Below are positions 1 to 12,911 of a DNA stretch of 64,000 nucleotides, piece after piece. Under the pieces are notes generated by a model. The model saw only the letters and a list, made by a program, of their open reading frames with translations. It did not search any database and was not told the DNA's origin. This DNA comes from Nocardioides jishulii (lineage in GTDB: Bacteria; Actinomycetota; Actinomycetes; Propionibacteriales; Nocardioidaceae). The position numbers and the translations under genes were made by a program. Positions within the stretch are counted from its first letter, which is position 1. Each line of letters starts with the position of its first letter. The DNA lies in the NCBI RefSeq assembly GCF_006007965.1, contig NZ_CP040748.1, positions 1 to 64,000 of the forward strand, in the 5' to 3' direction.

Positions 1-110
1 GTCATAGCAAGGCGAAAACACGCTCTGACCAGCACGAATCGTGTTTCCTGGGCCGGACGGTTCCCGCGGAGGGACCACCGTTCCCGCCCCGAGGGGCAAC
101 ATGCACAACC

Positions 111-119
111 TGTGGATAA
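111..119 (-). promoter_or_regulatory. DnaA box upstream of dnaA
   Basis: TGTGGATAA is the exact reverse complement of the consensus DnaA box TTATCCACA. A weaker TTGTGGAAC follows at 122-130. The site lies about 70 bp upstream of the chosen dnaA start, where DnaA autoregulation is usual. The match is seen in the sequence; the regulatory role is inferred. Confidence 0.6.
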
Positions 120-187
120 AGTTGTGGAACCAGTCCGTGAATCGTGGCGTCCACGCTTCGGCACCAGCTCAGTGGGGGGAAGAAGAA

Positions 188-1678
188 GTGGAGAACGATC
201 CGGTGGATCTGAACACCGTCTGGACGAGCGTCGTCGACGCCCTCCAGCCCAACCAGCGGGCCTGGCTCCGGGCCAGCGAACCGGTCACCCTGCACGAGAA
301 CACCGCGATCATCGCGGTGGCCAACGACTTCACCCGTGGACAGCTCGAGGGACGTCTGCGCGCCCAGCTCGAAGAGACGCTGACCGAGCGCTTCGGGCGT
401 GAGATCCGCATCGCCGTGACGGTCAACCCGGCGCTCGAGAAGGAGTCGGCCCCCCTGCCGACCATCGAGGAGTCGACGCACTTCACCGACGCCGCCCCGG
501 AGACGTTCGCCAGTCCCCGCGCTCCTGAGCCGTCGACCGGTGACCCGGTGTGGATGCCGTCGCACAACGTCGTCTCGCTGCCGCAGCCACCGGCGTACGA
601 GGAGCGTGAGCGCTACGCGGCTCCCGGCATGAACTCCTCGCTGGAGACGCGACTCAACCCCAAGTACACGTTCGAGACCTTCGTCATCGGGTCCTCGAAC
701 CGCTTCCCCCACGCGGCAGCGGTGGCCGTCGCCGAGGCGCCGGGCAAGGCGTACAACCCCTTGCTCGTCTACGGCGAGTCCGGTCTGGGCAAGACGCACC
801 TGCTCCACGCGATCGGGCACTACGTGCGGTCGCTCTACTCCGGCGCGAAGGTGCGGTACGTCTCCTCGGAGGAGTTCACGAACGAGTTCATCAACGCGAT
901 CCGTGATGACCGCCAGGACCGCTTCAAGCGGAAGTACCGCGACGTCGACGTGCTGCTGATCGACGACATCCAGTTCCTCGAGGGCAAGACCCAGACGCAG
1001 GAAGAGTTCTTCCACACCTTCAACACGCTCCACAACGCCAACAAGCAGATCGTGCTGACGTCCGACCGTCCGCCCAAGCTGCTCGAAGCGCTCGAGGACC
1101 GACTGCGCAACCGCTTCGAGTGGGGGCTCATCACCGACGTCCAGGCACCCGACCTCGAGACCCGCATCGCGATCCTGCGCAAGAAGGCAGCGATGGACCG
1201 ACTCACCGCTCCGCCGGACGTGCTCGAGTTCATCGCCTCGAAGATCCAGACCAACATCCGTGAGCTCGAGGGTGCGCTGATCCGCGTCACGGCGTTCGCC
1301 AACCTCAACCGCCAGGAGGTCGACATGACCCTGGCCGAGATCGTGCTCAAGGACCTGATCCCCGAGGGCGGCGAGCCGGAGATCACCTCCCCGCTGATCA
1401 TCGCCCAGACCGCTGCGTACTTCGGTGTCTCCATCGACGACCTCTGCGGTCCCAGCCGTGGCCGCCACCTGGTCATGGCCCGACAGATCTCGATGTACCT
1501 CTGCCGTGAGCTCACGTCGATGTCCCTGCCGCAGATCGGCAAGGAGTTCGGCCGGGACCACACGACGGTCATGTACGCCGACCGCAAGATCAACCAGCTG
1601 CTCGCCGAGCGCCGGGCTGTCTTCAACCAGGTCTCCGAGCTGACGAACCGCATCAAGATGCAGGCTCGGAGCAGCTGA
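188..1678 (+). CDS. dnaA: Chromosomal replication initiator protein DnaA
   Basis: DnaA is the AAA+ ATPase that binds DnaA boxes at oriC, melts the origin and loads the replicative helicase. With the GTG at 188 the protein is 496 aa, a normal actinobacterial length. An N-terminal DnaB-interaction domain (about 1-85) is followed by an acidic, Pro-rich linker. The AAA+ core has Walker A GESGLGKT near 196-203 and Walker B LLIDDIQF near 256-263. The C-terminal domain IV carries the box-binding motif GRDHTTVMYADRKI. The GTG is preceded by a purine-rich GGGGGAAGAA. An upstream ATG at 41 is in frame, but it would run through the DnaA box and add an unconserved leader. The next gene, after oriC, is dnaN. 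Confidence 0.97.
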   Translation: MENDPVDLNTVWTSVVDALQPNQRAWLRASEPVTLHENTAIIAVANDFTRGQLEGRLRAQLEETLTERFGREIRIAVTVNPALEKESAPLPTIEESTHFTDAAPETFASPRAPEPSTGDPVWMPSHNVVSLPQPPAYEERERYAAPGMNSSLETRLNPKYTFETFVIGSSNRFPHAAAVAVAEAPGKAYNPLLVYGESGLGKTHLLHAIGHYVRSLYSGAKVRYVSSEEFTNEFINAIRDDRQDRFKRKYRDVDVLLIDDIQFLEGKTQTQEEFFHTFNTLHNANKQIVLTSDRPPKLLEALEDRLRNRFEWGLITDVQAPDLETRIAILRKKAAMDRLTAPPDVLEFIASKIQTNIRELEGALIRVTAFANLNRQEVDMTLAEIVLKDLIPEGGEPEITSPLIIAQTAAYFGVSIDDLCGPSRGRHLVMARQISMYLCRELTSMSLPQIGKEFGRDHTTVMYADRKINQLLAERRAVFNQVSELTNRIKMQARSS

Positions 1679-2139
1679 GTCCTCGCCCGAGCCACCCCAC
1701 AGCCCGCCCCCGTGTCGGTCCCACGTCGTCCTGCGACGTCGAACGACAAGGTCGGCGGGCTGTGAAATTCTTGTGACTTGTTCCGGCGATTCGTCCACAG
1801 ACCTGTGCACGGACCAGGAGCCCCGACGGAAGAACTCGGCACCCTCCACACGAGCCCTTGTGACTCCCACGCTCTCTCCACACGTCGTGCACCGGTCGAA
1901 ATCGGTGCTGACCTGCAAAGACGAGGGTTATGCACAGTTTGCACAGGACCTACGACAACAACTCATCTATCCATTGACTCGACCCAGTGAATAACCACTC
2001 GGCCCACGATCTGGGGACAACGCCCTGAAGTGGTCCGTAACTACATCGATGTCATTCTGACCGTTGGGACATCTGTCCCCGCCGCATGGCAGGATTCACG
2101 TCCAGCCACTGCGAACTACAAGATCCGGAGGAACTAAGA
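1679..2139. other. oriC: dnaA-dnaN intergenic region with DnaA-box-like sites
   Basis: This 461 bp gap between dnaA and dnaN is the usual oriC position in Actinobacteria. DnaA-box-like 9-mers include TCGTCCACA (1791-1799), CCCTCCACA (1842-1850), CTCTCCACA (1874-1882) and TTATGCACA (1928-1936), with a degenerate TTTGCACAG beside the last. An AT-richer stretch at about 1945-2000 could be the unwinding element. Boxes and position are seen directly; origin function follows from the conserved location. No protein-coding gene is supported here. Confidence 0.85.
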
Positions 2140-3264
2140 GTGAAGTTCCGCGTCGAACGCGACGTCTTCGCCGACGCCGTCGCGTGGGCTGCCCGCAGCC
2201 TGCCCGTGCGTCCCAGTGCTCCTGTGCTCGCAGGCCTTCTCGTGGAGGCGAGCGAAGCGGGCCTGGTCCTCTCCGCGTTCGACTACGAGACCTCTGCCCG
2301 CGCCGAGCTCCGTGCCGACGTCAGCGCCGAGGGGCGTGTCCTGGTCAGCGGTCGCCTGCTGGCTGACATCTGCCGCAGCCTTCCTGACAAGCCCATCGAC
2401 TTCGAGCTCAACGGCCCCAAGCTGGAGCTCAAGTGCGGTGCCGGTCGCTTCAGCCTCCAGACGATGCCGGTCGAGGAGTACCCCTCGCTGCCGACCGTCC
2501 CGCCGGCCAGCGGCGTCGTCGCCGGTGACGAGTTCGCCAGTGCCGTCTCCCAGGCCGTCACGGCCGCCGGTCGCGACGACATGCTCCCGGTCCTCACCGG
2601 TGTGCGGATCGAGATCGAGGGCGACCGCATGTCGCTGCTCGCCACCGACCGCTTCCGCCTCTCGCACCGCGAGCTGACCTGGCGTCCCGCCACGACCGAC
2701 GCCTCGCTGGCCGCGCTGGTGCCGGCCAAGGTGCTCAGCGACACCGCGAAGACGCTCAGCGGCGACGTGACGATCTCCATCTCGTCGAGCGGCGGCGAAG
2801 GCATCATCGGCTTCGAGGGCAGCACCCCCGACGGCGTGCGGCGCACCACCACCCGCCTGCTCGACGGTGACTTCCCCAAGGTCCGCAGCCTCTTCCCCTC
2901 CGAGCACCTCACGGTGGCGACCGTCGACAAGGCCGAGCTGATCGACACGGTCAAGCGCGTGGCCCTGGTCGCCGAGCGCAACACCGCCGTGCAGATGAAG
3001 TTCTCCGACGGCGAGATCGTCCTCGACTCGCAGTCGGGTGACGAGGCTCAGGCCACCGAGGCTGTCAGCGCCGAGATCAACGGCGACGAGATCGTCACGG
3101 GCTTCAACCCGACGTACCTGCTCGACGGGCTGAGCGCCATCAACGGTGAGAAGATCGACCTGTCGTTCACCCAGGCCACCAAGCCAGTCGTCATCTCGGC
3201 GACCGACGGCGGCGGAGCGAGCACCTTCCGCTACCTGCTGATGCCGAGGCGCCTGCTGTCCTGA
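2140..3264 (+). CDS. dnaN: DNA polymerase III beta subunit (sliding clamp)
   Basis: The beta clamp is a ring-shaped dimer that tethers DNA polymerase III and repair enzymes to DNA. From the GTG at 2140 the protein is 374 aa, beginning MKFRVERDVFADAVAW, and shows the three repeated clamp folds. It ends in the typical MPRR-type C-terminus (YLLMPRRLLS). The start is supported by GGAGG at 2127-2131. An in-frame ATG at 2086 has no such signal and would add an unconserved leader. It sits between oriC and gnd, as in many actinomycetes. Confidence 0.97.
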   Translation: MKFRVERDVFADAVAWAARSLPVRPSAPVLAGLLVEASEAGLVLSAFDYETSARAELRADVSAEGRVLVSGRLLADICRSLPDKPIDFELNGPKLELKCGAGRFSLQTMPVEEYPSLPTVPPASGVVAGDEFASAVSQAVTAAGRDDMLPVLTGVRIEIEGDRMSLLATDRFRLSHRELTWRPATTDASLAALVPAKVLSDTAKTLSGDVTISISSSGGEGIIGFEGSTPDGVRRTTTRLLDGDFPKVRSLFPSEHLTVATVDKAELIDTVKRVALVAERNTAVQMKFSDGEIVLDSQSGDEAQATEAVSAEINGDEIVTGFNPTYLLDGLSAINGEKIDLSFTQATKPVVISATDGGGASTFRYLLMPRRLLS

Positions 3265-3303
3265 GTCGAGCGCCCACCGCCACACCCCACGGAGGAACCA
3301 ATC

Positions 3304-4299
3304 ATGGATCTCGGACTCGTTGGACTCGGCAAGATGGGCGGCAACATGCGCGAGCGGTTGCGCCGGGGCGGGCACACCGTCGTCGGATTCGACCGCAATC
3401 GCGACGTCAGCGACGTCGCGAGCCTGGCCGAGCTGGTCGAGGCGCTCCCCTCGCCGAAGGTCGTGTGGGTGATGGTCCCGGCCGGTGAGCCGACCCGGGC
3501 GACCGTCAAGGAGCTCGCTGAGCTCCTCAGCCCCGGTGACGTGGTGGTCGACGGCGGCAACTCACGGTGGACCGATGACCAGCTGCACGCGGCCTTCCTG
3601 GCCGAGAAGCAGATCGGCTACGTCGACTGCGGTGTCTCCGGCGGCGTGTGGGGTCTCGAGAACGGCTACGCCTTGATGTACGGCGGCGAGGCCTCCGACG
3701 TCGAGAAGGTCCAGCCGATCTTCGACACCCTCAAGCCCGAGGGCGACCACGGTGCCGTCCACGCCGGCAAGGTGGGCGCCGGTCACTTCTCCAAGATGGT
3801 CCACAACGGCATCGAGTACGCGATCATGCAGTCGTACGCCGAGGGCTGGGAGCTGCTCGAGAAGGTCGACATGGTCGACAACGTCACCGAGGTCTTCCGC
3901 TCCTGGCGTGAGGGCACGGTGATCCGCTCGTGGCTGCTCGACCTGATGGTCAATGCGCTCGAGGACGACCCGGGCCTGGAGTCGATCCGCGGCTACGCCG
4001 AGGACTCCGGCGAGGGACGATGGACCGTCGAGGCGGCGATCGACAACGCCGTGCCGGTCCCGGCCATCACTGCCGCCCTGTTTGCCCGCTTCGTCTCCCG
4101 TCAGGACGACTCCCCCGCCATGAAGGCGATCGCGGCGATGCGCAACCAGTTCGGTGGTCACGCCGTGCGCACCGGAGCCCCGGCCGGCGGCGACGTCGAA
4201 GGCAAGACCGGCGCCACCCAGGCCCCCGGGGCCGCTGAGGCAGGGGCTGGCCAGGAGAACCCCACCTCCGGCGCAGGCCCTGCCACCGGAGAGAGTTAA
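3304..4299 (+). CDS. gnd: 6-phosphogluconate dehydrogenase, decarboxylating (short GndA-like type)
   Basis: The enzyme oxidatively decarboxylates 6-phosphogluconate to ribulose 5-phosphate in the pentose phosphate pathway. The 331 aa protein has an N-terminal Rossmann motif ([12 protein letters not shown]), the catalytic-domain signature DGGNSRW and the substrate-binding segment [13 protein letters not shown]. It belongs to the shorter, roughly 300-residue class; residues after about 290 are a Gly/Ala-rich tail of no obvious function. GGAGGAA lies 6 bp before the ATG. Its place between dnaN and recF is a conserved actinobacterial arrangement. Confidence 0.93.
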   Translation: MDLGLVGLGKMGGNMRERLRRGGHTVVGFDRNRDVSDVASLAELVEALPSPKVVWVMVPAGEPTRATVKELAELLSPGDVVVDGGNSRWTDDQLHAAFLAEKQIGYVDCGVSGGVWGLENGYALMYGGEASDVEKVQPIFDTLKPEGDHGAVHAGKVGAGHFSKMVHNGIEYAIMQSYAEGWELLEKVDMVDNVTEVFRSWREGTVIRSWLLDLMVNALEDDPGLESIRGYAEDSGEGRWTVEAAIDNAVPVPAITAALFARFVSRQDDSPAMKAIAAMRNQFGGHAVRTGAPAGGDVEGKTGATQAPGAAEAGAGQENPTSGAGPATGES

Positions 4300-4307
4300 G
4301 CGAGCGC

Positions 4308-5462
4308 GTGCACGTCCAGCATCTCCTGCTCCACAACTTCCGCTCCTACGCCGACATCGACGTCCGCCTCGAGCCGGGAGTGACCGCCTTCATCGGGCGC
4401 AACGGCCAGGGCAAGACCAACCTCGTCGAGGCGATCGACTACCTCTCCCGACTGGGCTCCCACCGGGTCGCCACCGACGCCCCCCTGATCAAGGCCGGCA
4501 CCGAGCAGGCGCTGGTGCGTGCGGTCGTGGTCAAGGACGGACGCGCCGCCACCCTCGAGGTCGAGCTCAACCCGGGCAAGGCCAACCGGGCGCGGATCAA
4601 CCGCTCCCCGCTCCCCCGGCCCCGTGAGCTGCTGGGCCTGGTGCGCACCGTCGTCTTCTCCCCCGAGGACCTGACGCTTGTCAAGGGTGACCCCAGCGAC
4701 CGCAGACGCTTCCTCGACGACCTGCTGGTGCTGCGTACGCCGCGGCTCGCGGGCGTGCGCTCCGACTTCGACCGCGTGCTCAAGCAGCGCAACTCCCTGC
4801 TCAAGTCGGCGGGGCGCCGGGGCGGCTCGGCGGCGGAGTCGGCGCTGTCGACGCTCGCCGTCTGGGACTCCCACCTCGTCGAGCTCGGCACCGAGATCCT
4901 CGTGCAGCGCCTCGACCTGGTCGACGCGCTGGGACCCTACGTCGGCAAGGCGTACGAGGCGGTCGCGCGCGGAGCCTCGCGTGACGACGCGCAGATCGAG
5001 TACCGCTCCTCCTTCGAGCTGACCGGTGGCCCCGGGCAGCGACCCGACCGGGAGACGGTGAGCCAGGTCTTCGCCCTCGAGCTGGAGGCCCGTCGCCGCG
5101 ACGAGCTGGACCGGGGCATCACCCTGGTCGGTCCCCACCGCGACGACCTCCTGCTCACCCTCGGCAACTCCGAGCTCCGGCTCCCCGTGAAGGGGTACGC
5201 CTCGCACGGTGAGTCCTGGTCGTTCGCGCTGGCGCTGAAGATCGCGGCGTACGACCTGTTGCGTTCGGAGGGCGACGACCCGATCCTGATCCTGGACGAC
5301 GTGTTCGCCGAGCTCGACTCGGGACGACGCCTGCAGCTGGCCGAGCTGGTGGCCGGCGCCGAGCAGGTGCTGATCACCGCGGCCGTGGCCGAGGACGTGC
5401 CGGAGTCGTTGGCCGGCGAGCGGTTCAGCGTGGCGGAGGGAGAGGTGACCCGTGTCGAGTGA
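4308..5462 (+). CDS. recF: DNA replication and repair protein RecF
   Basis: RecF is an SMC-like ABC ATPase that, with RecO and RecR, loads RecA at single-strand gaps. The 384 aa protein has Walker A GRNGQGKT at residues 30-37, an ABC signature region near [13 protein letters not shown] and Walker [12 protein letters not shown]. The GTG start follows GGAGAG and lies 8 bp after gnd. The 3' end overlaps the next gene by 11 bp, which suggests translational coupling. Confidence 0.95.
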   Translation: MHVQHLLLHNFRSYADIDVRLEPGVTAFIGRNGQGKTNLVEAIDYLSRLGSHRVATDAPLIKAGTEQALVRAVVVKDGRAATLEVELNPGKANRARINRSPLPRPRELLGLVRTVVFSPEDLTLVKGDPSDRRRFLDDLLVLRTPRLAGVRSDFDRVLKQRNSLLKSAGRRGGSAAESALSTLAVWDSHLVELGTEILVQRLDLVDALGPYVGKAYEAVARGASRDDAQIEYRSSFELTGGPGQRPDRETVSQVFALELEARRRDELDRGITLVGPHRDDLLLTLGNSELRLPVKGYASHGESWSFALALKIAAYDLLRSEGDDPILILDDVFAELDSGRRLQLAELVAGAEQVLITAAVAEDVPESLAGERFSVAEGEVTRVE

Positions 5463-6102
5463 GCAGCCCGCCCAGCAGGCAGGGGACGAGCCCCTGGAGG
5501 GCACCCCCTCCCCGGCTGCGCCCCTCCCCGACTCCCCCACCGCCGGCGCCACCGGGGCTGACGGCACTGACGGTCCCGCCCCGGCTGAGGACCTGCCGTC
5601 CGCCGACGGCCTCGACCTGGCACGATCCGCCGCCCGCGCGGCCAGCCGCGCCCCGGGCGCACCGGCGAAGAAGCAGCGCCGCGGTGGCGACGGCACCTTC
5701 ACCCGTCGTCGCGGCCGCAGCCGCTTCTCCGGTGCCCACCCCGACGACCGTGACCCCCAGCCACTGGGCTCCACGCTCGACCGGCTCGTCGCGAACCGGG
5801 GGTGGGACACCGACCTGAAGGTGCAGGGGGTCTTCGGCCAGTGGCCGAGCCTGGTCGGTCGGGAGGTCGCCGACCACTGCACCCCCGAGACGCTGACCGA
5901 CGGCAAGCTCGTCGTCCGCACCGACTCGACCGCGTGGGCCACCCAGCTGCGGCTGCTCGCCCCCTCGATCGTGCGACGGCTCAACCAGGAGCTCGGCCAC
6001 GGGACCGTCCTGCTGATCGAGGTGCTCGGTCCGCACGGACCGAGCTGGAAGAAGGGTCCGCGCTCGGCCGGCGGGCGTGGGCCGCGCGACACGTACGGCT
6101 GA
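5452..6102 (+). CDS. DUF721 / DciA-like protein
   Basis: The 216 aa product has a low-complexity Pro/Ala-rich N-terminal half (about 1-105), a basic stretch near 65-90 and a C-terminal DUF721 domain (about 110-200; motifs [12 protein letters not shown] and [13 protein letters not shown]). DUF721 proteins related to DciA load or assist the replicative helicase DnaB in bacteria that lack DnaC. Position between recF and gyrB is conserved in Actinobacteria and fits a replication role. The GTG start overlaps the recF stop. Function is inferred from the family and context, not shown by catalytic residues. Confidence 0.85.
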   Translation: MSSEQPAQQAGDEPLEGTPSPAAPLPDSPTAGATGADGTDGPAPAEDLPSADGLDLARSAARAASRAPGAPAKKQRRGGDGTFTRRRGRSRFSGAHPDDRDPQPLGSTLDRLVANRGWDTDLKVQGVFGQWPSLVGREVADHCTPETLTDGKLVVRTDSTAWATQLRLLAPSIVRRLNQELGHGTVLLIEVLGPHGPSWKKGPRSAGGRGPRDTYG

Positions 6103-6406
6103 ACCCGAGGGGCCGCACGAGGGGCGCCCGCGAATCGCCTCTCTGCCGATCTGACAGCCCGTCGACCATGTGGGGAGTCATTCCACCCCCTGTTCGGCGC
6201 GCAGAACAGCGATTGCAGGGCGCCTGAGACGGCTTCTGGTGAAATCGTGGCGTCCGGCGGGGGTTCCACTGTGGTTTTGGCCCCGTGAACCGCTAAACTG
6301 GTGGTCGGGTCGCCCGCCTGCCCCGCGTACGCGTGTTGGGCACTAGTCGCAGGCGACCTCTGCACGTGTGTCGACTGGCACCCGGACGAGTGGAAAAGGA
6401 CCTGCG

Positions 6407-8542
6407 TTGAGCGCTGAGACCCCGGCCGAAGAAGTTCGCACGACCGAGGAGAGCACCTCCGCCCCCGCGGCCCAGGGCAACCCGGAGTCGAAGGTGAGCG
6501 GCGACTACGACGCCTCCGCGATCCAGGTGCTCGAAGGGCTGGAGGCAGTCCGCAAGCGCCCCGGCATGTACATCGGCTCGACCGGTGTCCGCGGCCTGCA
6601 CCACCTGATCTGGGAGATCGTCGACAACTCGGTCGACGAGGCGCTCGCCGGCCACTGCGACCGGATCGTGATGACGCTCAACGCGGACAACTCCATCACC
6701 GTCACCGACAACGGTCGAGGCATCCCCACCGGCACCGCGCCCGGTCAGGACCTGCCCGCCGTGACGCTGGCGCTGACCGTCCTCCACGCGGGCGGCAAGT
6801 TCGGCGGTGGCGGCTACAAGGTCTCCGGCGGTCTGCACGGCGTCGGTGTCTCCGTCGTCAACGCCCTCTCCAGCCACCTCGTGGTCGAGGTCAAGAACCG
6901 TGGGCACCTGTGGCGCCAGTCGTTCAGCATCGGCGTGCCCGACGGCGAGCTCGAGCAGGTCCGCCCGCTCGAGGAGGGCGAGGAGACCGGCACCTCGGTG
7001 ACGTGGTGGGCCTCCAAGGACATCTTCGAGACCACCGAGTACGACCTCGAGACCATCACCACGCGCATCCGCGAGATGGCCTTCCTCAACCGCGGCCTGG
7101 AGATCGTCGTCCGCGACCAGCGTGAGAGCGCCGCCGAGCTCGCCGAGGTCATCGAGGACGGCACGGGCGAGCTGCCCACGGACGGCAAGGACGCGATCCG
7201 CCCCGCCGCGGACTACGGCGTGGAGCAGGTCTTCAAGTACGACCGCGGCCTGGTGGACTACGTCGAGTACCTCAACCGCCGCAAGGACAAGGCCAACCCG
7301 AGCGTCATCTCCTTCGAGGCCGACTCGTCCGAGTTCGGCGCCAAGGGCGACGACCGGCACATGAGCCTCGAGGTGGCGATGCAGTGGAACTCCACCTTCG
7401 CGGAGTCGGTCCACACCTTCGCCAACACGATCAACACCCACGAGGGCGGCACCCACGAAGAGGGCTTCCGCGCCGCGCTCACCACCCTGGTCAACACCTG
7501 GGGCGAGGAGTGGGGCCTGATCAAGAAGAAGGAGGACCGGGTCTCGGGTGACGACATCCGTGAGGGCCTGACCGCCATCATCTCGATCAAGCTCGGCGAG
7601 CCGCAGTTCGAGGGCCAGACCAAGACCAAGCTCGGCAACACCGAGGCCAAGGGCTTCACCCAGCGCGTGGTCAACGACCAGCTCGGCGCCTGGCTGGAGC
7701 AGAACCCGGCCGAGGGCAAGGAGATCATCCGCAAGGCCCAGGCCGCTGCGTCGGCGCGCATCGCGGCCCGCAAGGCCCGCGACCTCGCCCGCAACCGCAA
7801 GGGCCTGCTGGGTGGAGGCGGCCTGCCGGGCAAGCTGGCCGACTGCCAGTCGACCAACGCCGCCGAGTGCGAGGTCTTCATCGTCGAGGGTGACTCCGCA
7901 GGCGGCTCCGCCAAGTCCGGTCGCGACCCGCGCATCCAGGCGATCCTCCCGATTCGCGGCAAGATCCTCAACGTCGAGAAGGCGCGCATCGACAAGGTCC
8001 TGGGCAACCAGGAGGTGCAGGCCATCATCTCGGCGCTCGGCACCGGCATCCACGAGGAGTTCGACCTCGAGAAGCTGCGCTACCACAAGGTCGTGCTGAT
8101 GGCTGACGCCGACGTCGACGGCCACCACATCAACACCCTGCTGCTGACGCTGCTCTTCCGCTTCATGAAGCCGCTGATCGAGCACGGCTACGTCTACATG
8201 GCGCAGCCCCCGCTCTACCGCCTGCGCTGGAACAAGCCGCACGACCACCAGTTCGTCTACTCCGACGCGGAGCGCGACGCGATGCGCGCCGAGGGTGAGT
8301 CGAAGGGCTGGAAGCTCCCCAAGGACAACCCCGTCCAGCGCTACAAGGGTCTCGGTGAGATGAACGCCGACGAGCTGTGGGAGACCACCATGAACCCCGA
8401 CCAGCGCCTGATGCTGCGCGTCACCCTCGAGGACGCGGCCCGGGCCGACGAGATCTTCTCGATCCTCATGGGCGAGGACGTGGAGCAGCGCCGCTCGTTC
8501 ATCCAGCGCAACGCCAAGGACGTTCGATTCTTGGACATCTGA
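6407..8542 (+). CDS. gyrB: DNA gyrase subunit B
   Basis: GyrB is the ATPase and TOPRIM subunit of gyrase, which introduces negative supercoils. The GHKL ATPase domain is clear ([27 protein letters not shown]). The TOPRIM region carries [26 protein letters not shown] and DADVDGHHI, and the C-terminus has [11 protein letters not shown] chose TTG at 6407 (711 aa) because AAAGGA lies 6-7 bp upstream. An in-frame GTG at 6368 would add 13 residues without a good ribosome-binding site. The 265 bp upstream has no gene; a TAAACT at 6294-6299 is a possible -10 element. Confidence 0.96.
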   Translation: MSAETPAEEVRTTEESTSAPAAQGNPESKVSGDYDASAIQVLEGLEAVRKRPGMYIGSTGVRGLHHLIWEIVDNSVDEALAGHCDRIVMTLNADNSITVTDNGRGIPTGTAPGQDLPAVTLALTVLHAGGKFGGGGYKVSGGLHGVGVSVVNALSSHLVVEVKNRGHLWRQSFSIGVPDGELEQVRPLEEGEETGTSVTWWASKDIFETTEYDLETITTRIREMAFLNRGLEIVVRDQRESAAELAEVIEDGTGELPTDGKDAIRPAADYGVEQVFKYDRGLVDYVEYLNRRKDKANPSVISFEADSSEFGAKGDDRHMSLEVAMQWNSTFAESVHTFANTINTHEGGTHEEGFRAALTTLVNTWGEEWGLIKKKEDRVSGDDIREGLTAIISIKLGEPQFEGQTKTKLGNTEAKGFTQRVVNDQLGAWLEQNPAEGKEIIRKAQAAASARIAARKARDLARNRKGLLGGGGLPGKLADCQSTNAAECEVFIVEGDSAGGSAKSGRDPRIQAILPIRGKILNVEKARIDKVLGNQEVQAIISALGTGIHEEFDLEKLRYHKVVLMADADVDGHHINTLLLTLLFRFMKPLIEHGYVYMAQPPLYRLRWNKPHDHQFVYSDAERDAMRAEGESKGWKLPKDNPVQRYKGLGEMNADELWETTMNPDQRLMLRVTLEDAARADEIFSILMGEDVEQRRSFIQRNAKDVRFLDI

Positions 8543-8595
8543 GTCTCTCTAGCCCAGAACTTAGATATCCATAGACGAATTCAGAAAGAGCAATC

Positions 8596-11270
<2,675 letters not shown>

Positions 11271-11271
<1 letters not shown>

Positions 11272-11789
11272 TGGCCGAGAGCAACGGACCCACCACCGAG
11301 GAGACGTCGGTCAACCCCGGTTTCTCGACGCGGGTGAAGGACACGATCGCCAAGGCGGCGCGCGAGCACAGTGACACCGCTTCCATGGCGAAGACCACTC
11401 CCTCGGGCAAGGTGGCGCGTCGCGCGCGGCTACGCCTGACCCGCATCGACCCGATGTCGGTGATGAAGACGTCGTTCCTGCTCTCGGTCGCCTTCGGCGT
11501 GGTCACCTTCGTGGCCGTGCTGATCGTGTGGACCATCCTGGGCGCCGCGGGGCTGTGGGACGCGGTCAACGACACCGTCGCCACCGTGATCACCAGCGGT
11601 GACCAGGCGAGCACGTTCGACATCCGCGACTACGTGGGCATGGGCCGGGTGCTCGGCTTCACGCTCATCGTGGCGGTGATCGACGTGATCCTCCTGACCG
11701 CGATCGCGACGCTGGGTGCCTTCCTCTACAACATGGCTGCGGCCCTGCTCGGAGGCGTCGAGCTCACGCTGTCGGAGGACGCCAGGTAA
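11271..11789 (+). CDS. DUF3566 transmembrane protein downstream of gyrA
   Basis: This 172 aa membrane protein has a disordered, charged N-terminal region (1-55). A DUF3566-like domain follows with two hydrophobic spans, about 68-92 (LLSVAFGVVTFVAVLIVW) and 127-155 (VLGFTLIVAVIDVILLTAI). DUF3566 proteins follow gyrA in many actinomycetes; their role is unknown. The ATG overlaps the gyrA stop by one base, so it is probably translated from the gyrase transcript. Confidence 0.88.
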
Positions 11790-11876
11790 CCCGTTTTGTC
11801 GCGGGGGCGAGGCGTCAGGTAACGTTTCCCCTCGGTTGCCACTCCGGTGGCAGCCTCGCTCGGTCTGACCGAGGGA

Positions 11877-11953
11877 GGGCCTATAGCTCAGACGGTTAGA
11901 GCGCTTCCCTGATAAGGAAGAGGTCACAGGTTCAAGTCCTGTTAGGCCCACCA
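11877..11953 (+). tRNA. tRNA-Ile (GAT anticodon)
   Basis: A complete 77 nt cloverleaf with acceptor stem GGGCCTA/TAGGCCC, anticodon loop CTGATAA and T-loop GTTCAAGTC. The 3' CCA is encoded (11951-11953). It lies 87 bp after the DUF3566 gene. Confidence 0.97.
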
Positions 11954-11985
11954 GTTCTTGCACACATCGCCGGACAGGGGACGAG

Positions 11986-12111
11986 ATGAAGAAGATCCTT
12001 CTGCTGGTCCTCGCCGCCGTCGCGGCACTCTTCGCGAAGAAGAGGATCGACCAGGGCAAGGCCGAACAGGCGCTCTGGTCGGAGGCCACCGACACCGTGG
12101 GCAAGGCCTGA
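11986..12111 (+). CDS. DLW-39 family microprotein
   Basis: This 41 aa protein begins MKKILLLVLAAVAALFAKK and ends EQALWSEATDTVGKA. A hydrophobic helix at about 4-17, a basic patch and a conserved LW-(S/T)-EATD ending match the small DLW-39 family found between tRNA-Ile and tRNA-Ala in actinobacteria. Here the family's usual D before LW is an alanine. Function is unknown; a single membrane-inserted helix is likely. The gene fits exactly between the two tRNAs. Confidence 0.8.
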   Translation: MKKILLLVLAAVAALFAKKRIDQGKAEQALWSEATDTVGKA

Positions 12112-12132
12112 CAGACTCTTCCGGGAGTCACC

Positions 12133-12205
12133 GGGGCCTTGGCGCAATTGGTAGCGCACCTGCTTTGCAAGCAGGGGGTTGGGGGTTCGAGTCCCCCAGG
12201 CTCCA
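12133..12205 (+). tRNA. tRNA-Ala (TGC anticodon), island insertion site
   Basis: A 73 nt cloverleaf with acceptor GGGGCCT/AGGCTCC, anticodon loop TTTGCAA and T-loop GGTTCGAGTCC; CCA is not encoded. The gene is intact. Its 3' half is repeated at 18694-18729 plus 20106 onward, so it is the attachment site of the island to the right. Confidence 0.97.
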
Positions 12206-12260
12206 CTGAAAGACCTGGGGGCTCCACCCCGGGTCTTTCTTCATTTTGGGGCGTCTCTGG
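12163..12260 (+). repeat. Left attachment repeat (attL) of the genomic island
   Basis: These 98 bp run from the tRNA-Ala anticodon arm through the terminator to GCGTCTCTGG. They recur at the right end as 18694-18729 (36 bp, identical) joined to 20110-20170. Across the whole repeat the only differences are one missing C and one T/C change. The right copy is split by an IS3 element. Confidence 0.9.
12209..12250 (+). terminator. Terminator of the tRNA-Ala transcript
   Basis: A hairpin with arms AAAGACCTGGGG (12209-12220) and CCCCGGGTCTTT (12227-12238) is closed by a 6 nt loop and followed by CTTCATTTT. A near-identical copy lies at 20119-20148, inside the right attachment repeat. Confidence 0.85.
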
Positions 12261-12911
12261 GCCTCAACCCCCTGCTAAGTCGGATCGGGCTGTGGGGGAC
12301 TGGTGGGGGAGAGCACTGTCGGCATCGTCTCCAGTGCCATGGACCTCGATCAGCGGATTGAAGCCTCGGCGAGGCTCACGGGACCGTGGGCGTCGCGCGA
12401 CGCGGGCACCACAGTCCGGTGGGCGGTCGTGGCTCAGTGTCTAGGCGCGCTAGTCCCGTCCTGGGGGACTCGAGCATGCGGCCGGAGTCGTCGCCGCGTC
12501 GGTGTTGTGGCCTTCGCGAGCGAGTTCGTCTCCGAAGTCTGTCTCCGCGACCCAGCTCCTGTACATGGTGGATGGCATCACCTGTGGGTGCGAAGCCGGC
12601 GGGTTCCTCCGAGCCAACAGCGAGCCGCCCGCTTGGGGGCGCGACTGGGCCGCGTCAACTCTGACCTCAGGGCGACGCGATACCGATCCCAGCTCCCATC
12701 GGGCGGTGCACCCTCAAGCTTGGGGTACCGCCCAACCAGGCGATGCGGTAAGAAGGACGTCGAGCGAGCCCATGTGAGAGAAAACCAGCGCACGGGCCCC
12801 GACATCCAATACGGTAGCGCCCACCTGCCGAACCCCCGTCCGCGAAGGTTGACCAGCAACGGTGTCGAACCTGTCCAGCATCTCCCGACCAAGCACTTGC
12901 GGGGGGCCTGC
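12261..12911. other. Non-coding left end of the island
   Basis: This is about 650 bp between the attachment repeat and the first convincing island start. Frames stay open here, but the translations are Arg/Ser-rich and show no domain, so I treat the region as non-coding. It must hold the promoter of the ATPase operon; TTGACC at 12849-12854 is a possible -35, but no clear -10 follows. A short inverted repeat AGTCCC/GGGACT lies near 12450-12468. I see no integrase or recombinase remnant. Confidence 0.5.

Noticed and set aside
2..1918. Long minus-strand open frame opposite dnaA
   Set aside because: Antisense open frames are expected in high-GC DNA. The translation is Asp/Val/Arg-rich with no motifs, and dnaA on the other strand is certain.
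12438..12468. Short inverted repeat near the island left end as a recombination site
   Set aside because: Only six base pairs in the stem and no matching copy at the other end; the 98 bp repeat already defines the ends.
12303..12911. Upstream extension of the island ATPase reading frame (203 extra codons)
   Set aside because: The extension is Arg/Ser-rich with no domain, has no good ribosome-binding site at its start, and the GTG at 12912 gives the ATPase fold directly after the start.
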